Assembly: GCA_030630015.1 (NCBI GenBank)
Contig: DAOVNV010000053.1
Coordinates: 1-11,967, forward strand
From: Desulfuromonadales bacterium
Lineage (GTDB): Bacteria; Desulfobacterota; Desulfuromonadia; Desulfuromonadales; BM103
Reading direction: 5' to 3'
Length of the DNA stretch: 11,967 nucleotides
Part shown: one piece after another, positions 7,869-11,967 of the stretch
Position numbering within the stretch: the first letter of the stretch is position 1
Layout of the letters: each line of letters begins with the position of its first letter
Program-made: the position numbers and the translations under genes
The notes under the pieces: model-generated
What the model was told of the DNA's origin: nothing
What the model saw: the letters and a program-made list of their open reading frames with translations, nothing else
Databases searched by the model: none

Positions 7869-7897
7869 TGGACACGGTTCAGATGCTATGATATAGA
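7869..7897 (+). promoter_or_regulatory. Probable sigma-70 promoter of the pan operon leader
   Basis: TGGACA (7869-7874; 5 of 6 to TTGACA) and TATAGA (7892-7897; 4 of 6 to TATAAT) are separated by exactly 17 bases in locally AT-rich DNA. A start near 7904 would give a leader of about 196 nt before panB. An overlapping alternative -10, TATGAT at 7887-7892, with TTACTG as -35 is weaker. The call rests on consensus matching only. Confidence 0.5.
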
Positions 7898-7903
7898 CAT
7901 ATT

Positions 7904-8099
7904 GTTTTTATGAATGAAGTCGTTTCAAGCCCGGAACCTGTGCCGGAGCTGCCTGAGAAACGAGCGTAGGATACATACCGCCTGGATCCACTGGACTGGG
8001 ACGGCGTCATTGGCGAACGGCAGTCCCCGTTTGCTTGCGTCTGCCTTTCGATCGTCCGGAAGGTTTTTTTGTTTGAGAGAGATATAATGGGGTCGTGTT
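7904..8099 (+). ncRNA. Structured 5' leader of panB, candidate attenuator or riboswitch-like element
   Basis: There is no gene in this interval, but it holds successive hairpins. Hairpin 1: TCGTTTC (7920-7926) pairs with GAAACGA (7957-7963). Inside it AGCCCGG (7928-7934) pairs with CCGG-A-GCT (7943-7950) with one bulged A (7947) and an 8-base loop. Hairpin 2 is short: GGAT (7969-7972) with ATCC (7986-7989). Hairpin 3: GGACTG (7993-7998) with CAGTCC (8021-8026). The terminator follows (8044-8070). CGAACGGCAG (8014-8023) can instead pair with CTGCCTTTCG (8041-8050), 9 of 10 positions, which would break both hairpin 3 and the terminator. A 'pan' RNA motif upstream of pantothenate genes has been described, including in Deltaproteobacteria; whether this leader belongs to it is not shown here. 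Neither the ligand nor the direction of control is known. Confidence 0.55.
8044..8070 (+). terminator. Intrinsic terminator inside the panB leader
   Basis: CCTTTCG (8044-8050) pairs with CGGAAGG (8057-8063), seven pairs including one T-G, across an ATCGTC loop. Seven T (8064-8070) follow directly. It ends 29 bases before the panB start, in the same orientation, with no protein-coding gene between the promoter and itself. That position suits premature termination of the pan transcript rather than the end of an upstream gene. Confidence 0.75.
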
Positions 8100-8912
8100 T
8101 TGAGTAAGCAGACAGTAAAACGCCGTACCGTGCTTGATTTGCAGAAGATGAAGGAGTCCGGGGAGAAGATTTCCGTTCTCACCGCCTACGATTTTCCATT
8201 CGCGCGTCTGATGGACCAGGCTGGAATCGATGTCATCCTGGTCGGGGACTCGGTCGGCTCTGTCGTCTCCGGATATGATACGACGCTGCCGGTCACCATG
8301 GAAGAGATGCTGTATCATACGCGCGCTGTCGTCAGGGGGAGTGAACAAGCCCTGATCGTTGCAGATATGCCTTTCCTTTCTTACCAGATCGATGAGACCG
8401 AAGCCCGCCGCAACGCTGGTTTGCTGGTGAAAGAGGGTGGGGCCCACGCCGTCAAGCTCGAAGGTGGCGTCAATGTTGCCGATACAATCCGCACGATCGT
8501 GAACATGGATATCCCGGTTATCGGACACATCGGCCTGACACCGCAGTCGGTGCATCGCATGGGCGGCTATCGGATTCAGGGCCGCGCCGAGGCCCAGGCT
8601 CAGCAGCTTTTGGCAGACGCCCGCGCCGTTGCCGATGCGGGAGCTTTCGCCATGGTTCTCGAGGGAATTCCTGCGGCCCTGGCAAAAGAGATTACCGAGA
8701 CGGTTTCCATCCCAACCATCGGGATTGGGGCCGGCGTCGACTGCAGCGGCCAGGTTCTCGTTATTCACGATATCCTGGGCCTTTGCGATAAATACTCGCC
8801 GAAATTCGTCAAGCGCTACGCCGATATCTCCGGAACAATCCGGGATGGGATCGATGCTTACATCCGCGAAGTCAAGGATGGGGTTTTCCCGGCGGAAGAG
8901 CATAGCTTTTGA
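8100..8912 (+). CDS. panB: 3-methyl-2-oxobutanoate hydroxymethyltransferase (ketopantoate hydroxymethyltransferase) PanB
   Basis: 270 aa, the usual length. It transfers a hydroxymethyl group from 5,10-methylenetetrahydrofolate to 2-oxoisovalerate, giving ketopantoate, the first committed step of pantothenate synthesis in the cytoplasm. It is a TIM-barrel enzyme. Conserved positions visible: metal-binding VGDSVG with D50, ADMPF with D89, VKLEGG with K119 and E121, GHIGLTPQSV (143-152), the general-acid region VLEGIP with E189, and IGIGAG further on. The C-terminal GVFPAEEHSF is typical. The start chosen is TTG at 8100, which gives the normal N-terminus (…TVLDLQKMKESGEKISVLTAYD); its ribosome-binding site is weak. 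A better-placed GAGAGA serves an ATG at 8087 in another frame. The first in-frame ATG is residue 17, inside the conserved fold, so it is unlikely. First gene of the pan operon. Confidence 0.96.
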   Translation: MSKQTVKRRTVLDLQKMKESGEKISVLTAYDFPFARLMDQAGIDVILVGDSVGSVVSGYDTTLPVTMEEMLYHTRAVVRGSEQALIVADMPFLSYQIDETEARRNAGLLVKEGGAHAVKLEGGVNVADTIRTIVNMDIPVIGHIGLTPQSVHRMGGYRIQGRAEAQAQQLLADARAVADAGAFAMVLEGIPAALAKEITETVSIPTIGIGAGVDCSGQVLVIHDILGLCDKYSPKFVKRYADISGTIRDGIDAYIREVKDGVFPAEEHSF

Positions 8913-8927
8913 GGCAGTGCTGAGTGC

Positions 8928-8951
8928 CCGCCGTCGCTAAAGCTATGGCGG
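8928..8951 (+). repeat. Dispersed GC-rich hairpin repeat, copy C, between panB and panC
   Basis: CCGCCGTCGC (8928-8937) pairs with GCTATGGCGG (8942-8951) around a TAAA loop: ten positions with one C/T mismatch and one G-U. This is the same stem plan as copies A and B, but the flanks differ (GACAGGC instead of TGGCAAGCGCGGG). It lies in the 75-base gap of the operon, so it would be transcribed. With no T tract it is unlikely to stop transcription, but could affect mRNA stability or panC translation. Confidence 0.7.
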
Positions 8952-8987
8952 ACAGGCTGAGCGATGAGCAATGAGTGCGAATAAATC

Positions 8988-9842
8988 ATGGAGATTCTGA
9001 GCGACATTACAGAGATGCAACGGCGCTGCCTGGCACTGCGTGAAGCAGGCAAGCGCATCGCCTTTGTGCCGACCATGGGTTATCTGCACGCAGGGCACCT
9101 CTCGTTGCTGCATGAGGGGCGTCGGCGGGGTGATGTGCTGGTCCTGTCGATATTTGTCAATCCGACTCAGTTTGGCGAGGGGGAGGATCTCGACAGCTAT
9201 CCCAGGGATTTTGAGCGAGACGAGGTTCTGGCCCGCGAAGTGGGGGTCGACCTGATTTTTTATCCTCATGTAGAAGATATCTATCCTCCCGGCTACTGCA
9301 GCTATCTGTCGGTAGAGGGGGATCTGACCGCGACTCTCGAGGGCGCCTGTCGACCCGGCCATTTTCGCGGCGTCGCCACGGTGGTCTCCAAGCTGTTTAA
9401 TATCGTGCAGCCTCACCAGGCCCTGTTCGGCAGAAAAGACTTTCAGCAACTGGCGACGATTGAGCAGATGATCCGCGATTTCAATTTTCCCGTTGAAATC
9501 GTCGGCATGCCGATTGTTCGTGAGCCGGATGGCCTGGCGATGAGCTCGCGGAACGTCTACCTCTCGGACGATGAACGCAGGCAGTCTCTGGCCCTGAACC
9601 AGTCTTTGACCCTTGCTGCAGAATTGGCACGCGAAGGTGAGTCGAACGCGCATAAAATCCTTGAGGTCGCTCTCAAGCGTTTAACAGCCGAGCCGGACCT
9701 GGTTATCGACTACGTCAAAATCTGCAATGCCGACACTCTTGAAGACGTTGAAACAGTTGACCAGCGGTCGGTCATGCTGCTAGCTGTCAAGGTCGGCACG
9801 ACCCGGCTGATCGATAACAGCTTCCTGATTGGGCAGATATAG
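8988..9842 (+). CDS. panC: Pantothenate synthetase (pantoate--beta-alanine ligase) PanC
   Basis: 284 aa, normal for the family. It activates D-pantoate with ATP to pantoyl adenylate and couples it to beta-alanine, releasing AMP and forming pantothenate. It belongs to the nucleotidyltransferase/HIGH superfamily. Motifs: PTMGYLHAGHLSLL (28-41) with the HxGH signature at 34-37, FVNPTQFG (56-63), LEGACRPGHFRGV (117-129), LFGRKDFQQL (146-155), and REPDGLAMSSRN (178-189) containing the KMSKS-like MSSRN. The ATG at 8988 gives the standard N-terminus, though no good ribosome-binding site precedes it; the gene follows the hairpin repeat. It stops only 5 bases before the next start, so coupled translation is likely. 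Its beta-alanine should come from the decarboxylase encoded next. Confidence 0.97.
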   Translation: MEILSDITEMQRRCLALREAGKRIAFVPTMGYLHAGHLSLLHEGRRRGDVLVLSIFVNPTQFGEGEDLDSYPRDFERDEVLAREVGVDLIFYPHVEDIYPPGYCSYLSVEGDLTATLEGACRPGHFRGVATVVSKLFNIVQPHQALFGRKDFQQLATIEQMIRDFNFPVEIVGMPIVREPDGLAMSSRNVYLSDDERRQSLALNQSLTLAAELAREGESNAHKILEVALKRLTAEPDLVIDYVKICNADTLEDVETVDQRSVMLLAVKVGTTRLIDNSFLIGQI

Positions 9843-9847
9843 TCATT

Positions 9848-11515
9848 ATGCCGAAAAGTGGTGAAACAGCACGTGCTACGCTGGAGAATCTCTACCGGAT
9901 TTTCACAGTCCCGGAAGCGCCCGAATCGACCCTGGGGGTTGTTGACCAGGCCATCTCCGGGGATCTCGCAGGGTTCCTGCAGAATCACATCGTCGCTATT
10001 GAGCGCAGCTTAGAGGATATCGAAGCGGATTACTCTTCGTCAATGATCCCTGAAGAACCAACCTTCGTTTCGGACTACACCGAGTTCGTCAAGGAAAACC
10101 TGGTTGCACATTCGGTCCACACTTCTGCGCCCGGTTTCATTGGTCATATGACGTCGGCTCTGCCATATTTCATGCTGCCGCTGTCTCGCATCATGACGGC
10201 GCTGAACCAGAACCTGGTCAAGGTGGAAACCTCCAAAGCATTTACGCCTCTGGAGCGCCAGGTTCTTGCCATGCTGCACAGGCTTGTCTACCGGCGTGAC
10301 GACGGTTTTTACGATCAGTGGATTCACGATAGCGCCAATGCGCTCGGGGCCTTCTGTTCCGGAGGAACAATTGCCAACGTAACGGCACTGTGGGTGGCGC
10401 GTAATCGCCTTTTGGCGCCGAACGGTTCGTTCCGCGGAGTTGCCAAGGAAGGCTTGCTGAAAGGCCTCAGGCATCTCGGTTACGACGGCCTTGCCGTTCT
10501 GGGGTCCCGGCGTGGGCACTATTCGCTCGGCAAGGCGATTGATCTGCTCGGCCTTGGCCGGGACAACCTGGTTTTGATAGATACGGACAGTGACAACCGG
10601 GTCGACATGAAAACTCTCAGGGCCGAGTGTCTCCGGTTGCAGAATGAGAATATTCGCCCGCTGGCCCTGGTTGGCATTGCCGGGACAACGGAGACCGGCA
10701 ACATAGATCCGCTGGAAGAGATGGCTGACCTGGCCGCCGAATTCGGCTGTCATTTCCATGTCGATGCGGCCTGGGGCGGCCCGACGCTCTTTTCAGAAAA
10801 TCATGGCTCCCTTCTCAAAGGTATCGAACGTGCCGATTCGGTGACAATCGACGCACATAAACAGCTTTATGTGCCCATGGGGGCCGGGATGGTGGTTTTC
10901 AAGGACCCGACAGCCCTTTCTGCGATTAAGCACCACGCCAACTACATCCTGCGGCATGGTTCAAAGGATCTCGGCAGCCATACCCTGGAAGGGTCACGTC
11001 CGGGCAAGGCCCTCTTGGTTCATGCCGGATTGTCGATTATCGGCCGCAGGGGTTATGAACTGCTGATCGACATGGGGATCGAAAAAGCGAAAACCTATGC
11101 CGAGATGATACGGCAGCACCCGGAGTTCGAATTGACCAGCACTCCCGAATTGAACATTTTGACATACCGCTACTGTCCGGTTCACATCCAGCAGGACTTG
11201 AAGAGGGCGACAGACGAACAGAGCCAGAGGATCAACCTGTTCCTTGATATGGTCAACCAGTTACTGCAGAAAGACCAGCGTGAAGCAGGTAAGACGTTTG
11301 TTTCGCGAACCAGGTTGCGTGTTCTGGACTATGCTCAACAGATAACGGTTTTGCGGGTTGTCCTGGCCAACCCGTTGACCACTGAAGAAATCCTTGATTC
11401 CGTCCTGCAGGAACAGTGTACGATCGTGCTGCAACAGGACATACAGGAACTGCTTGAACAGGCCGAGAGTGTCTGTGCAGAGATCGATGTGCCACCCACG
11501 ACTGCGTGTGCCTGA
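9848..11515 (+). CDS. panP: Pyridoxal-phosphate-dependent aspartate 1-decarboxylase PanP (group II decarboxylase fold)
   Basis: 555 aa. By family and position it should decarboxylate L-aspartate to beta-alanine for PanC. The fold is that of group II PLP decarboxylases (glutamate/tyrosine decarboxylase-like). FCSGGTIANVTALW (about 166-180) forms the phosphate-binding region, GTTETGNIDP lies near 280-290, HVDAAWGGP has H304 and the PLP-pyridine aspartate D306, and TIDAHKQLY contains the Schiff-base lysine K338. This family was proposed as a non-orthologous replacement of pyruvoyl-dependent PanD because members cluster with panB and panC in Geobacter, and PanP of Vibrio fischeri was later shown to do this. 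No panD is seen in the window. The ATG lies 5 bases after the panC stop, with no clear ribosome-binding site. Glutamate or cysteine sulfinate as substrate cannot be excluded from sequence, but the operon argues for aspartate. Confidence 0.9.
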   Translation: MPKSGETARATLENLYRIFTVPEAPESTLGVVDQAISGDLAGFLQNHIVAIERSLEDIEADYSSSMIPEEPTFVSDYTEFVKENLVAHSVHTSAPGFIGHMTSALPYFMLPLSRIMTALNQNLVKVETSKAFTPLERQVLAMLHRLVYRRDDGFYDQWIHDSANALGAFCSGGTIANVTALWVARNRLLAPNGSFRGVAKEGLLKGLRHLGYDGLAVLGSRRGHYSLGKAIDLLGLGRDNLVLIDTDSDNRVDMKTLRAECLRLQNENIRPLALVGIAGTTETGNIDPLEEMADLAAEFGCHFHVDAAWGGPTLFSENHGSLLKGIERADSVTIDAHKQLYVPMGAGMVVFKDPTALSAIKHHANYILRHGSKDLGSHTLEGSRPGKALLVHAGLSIIGRRGYELLIDMGIEKAKTYAEMIRQHPEFELTSTPELNILTYRYCPVHIQQDLKRATDEQSQRINLFLDMVNQLLQKDQREAGKTFVSRTRLRVLDYAQQITVLRVVLANPLTTEEILDSVLQEQCTIVLQQDIQELLEQAESVCAEIDVPPTTACA

Positions 11516-11526
11516 CGGGTGTGCTG

Positions 11527-11967
11527 ATGAATAGGCCTACACTGTTCACTGCCAGATACCTGCTGCCGATAACAGCCACGCCAATCGAGGACGGGGCTTT
11601 ACTCGTTGCAGACGGGAAAATAGCGGCTGTCGGAACGAGGCCGGTGCTCGCTGCTGAACATGCAGGCGCCGTCAAGGTGGATTTCGGTGACGCGGTCCTG
11701 CTGCCGCCGATGGTGAATGTACATACTCATCTGGAATTGACCGAATTCCAGGTCTGGGCACAGGAATGCGGCATTCCGCAGATCTCCGGTACTTTTGTCG
11801 ACTGGATTCTTCATCTGGTCAAGATCAGGAGGATGATTGATCCTGCACGGTTCAGCGCGTCCCTGTCCGCCGGTTTGCAGGCGTCCCTGGCTGCGGGCGT
11901 AGGTGCCGTCGGTGATATCCTGACGACCGTCGAGACAGCTTCAGCTTATCAGCCCAGCCCGCTACGC
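11527..11967 (+). CDS. Amidohydrolase superfamily protein, N-terminal part (cut by window edge)
   Basis: 147 residues are visible and the frame is still open at the window end. The N-terminus has the small beta-sandwich of cyclic amidohydrolases (DGALLVADGKIAAVG, residues 22-36). It is followed by LLPPMVNVHTHLELT (58-72), with the metal-binding HxH at H66 and H68. HTHLELT is typical of the MtaD/SsnA/chlorohydrolase branch, which deaminates or dechlorinates aromatic bases and nucleosides. Aminodeoxyfutalosine deaminase of the futalosine menaquinone pathway is one possible member, but nothing visible decides the substrate. The ATG at 11527 starts 11 bases after panP; a GTG at 11521 is an alternative. 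Neither has a strong ribosome-binding site. It is probably co-transcribed with the pan genes. Confidence 0.8.
   Translation, partial: MNRPTLFTARYLLPITATPIEDGALLVADGKIAAVGTRPVLAAEHAGAVKVDFGDAVLLPPMVNVHTHLELTEFQVWAQECGIPQISGTFVDWILHLVKIRRMIDPARFSASLSAGLQASLAAGVGAVGDILTTVETASAYQPSPLR

Noticed and set aside
7993..8020. Sigma-54 promoter (GGGACGGCGTCATTGGC region)
   Set aside because: The GG and GC elements do not have the -24/-12 spacing; the bases are better explained by hairpin 3 and the antiterminator.
8083..8088. Perfect TATAAT as a second panB promoter
   Set aside because: No -35 match at 15-19 bases spacing (the region is the terminator's T tract), and the start site would fall a few bases before the TTG, leaving no leader. 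Most likely coincidental.
8007..8903. Open frame of 298 codons on the minus strand opposite panB
   Set aside because: It lies wholly antisense to a clear panB with all conserved motifs; its translation resembles no known family, and it reads through the leader terminator. A shadow frame.
10040..10759. Open frame of 239 codons on the minus strand opposite panP
   Set aside because: It is antisense to the PLP decarboxylase core and has no family-like motifs.
1..11967. CRISPR arrays, tRNA or rRNA genes, phage or defence modules
   Set aside because: No regularly spaced direct repeats, no cloverleaf-like or rRNA-like sequence, and no integrase, nuclease or toxin-like genes were seen on either strand.

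Overview
The window looks like a chromosomal, mostly housekeeping stretch from a Gram-negative bacterium of the Desulfuromonadales/Geobacter type (former Deltaproteobacteria). Three things point there: a pyridoxal-phosphate (PLP) dependent aspartate decarboxylase (PanP type) directly behind panB-panC, a flavoredoxin-like flavin reductase, and moderately GC-rich coding sequence. The organism call is inference; no rRNA is present. All eight genes read on the + strand.

Layout: (1) The 3' end of a DUF2062 membrane protein (1-225). (2) rsmA (316-1101), which ends in a long-stemmed terminator with a T10 tract. (3) A cytosolic parvulin-type peptidyl-prolyl isomerase (1231-2112) followed 52 bases later by a giant NAD-dependent glutamate dehydrogenase (2165-6913, 1582 aa). 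(4) A flavoredoxin-like flavin reductase (7050-7622). (5) A 477-base non-coding interval (7623-8099). It holds a 221-bp MITE-like element with 21-base terminal inverted repeats, a promoter, and a roughly 196-nt structured leader ending in an intrinsic terminator just before panB. (6) A tight pantothenate operon: panB (8100-8912), panC (8988-9842), panP (9848-11515), and the start of an amidohydrolase (11527 to the window edge).

PanB makes ketopantoate, the PLP decarboxylase should supply beta-alanine from aspartate in place of the usual pyruvoyl enzyme PanD, and PanC joins pantoate (reduced ketopantoate) to beta-alanine. The most interesting regulatory signal is the panB leader. Its terminator left arm can instead pair over 10 positions (one mismatch) with an upstream segment that otherwise closes a separate hairpin, which is the layout of an attenuator or riboswitch. 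No gene for a leader-binding regulator is visible.

A second layer is repeat DNA. Three copies of a short GC-rich hairpin repeat lie in three different intergenic gaps (after DUF2062, after the glutamate dehydrogenase, and between panB and panC). The MITE-like element overlaps the flavin reductase gene so that its terminal repeat supplies the stop codon. I found no CRISPR array, tRNA, rRNA, phage or defence genes.
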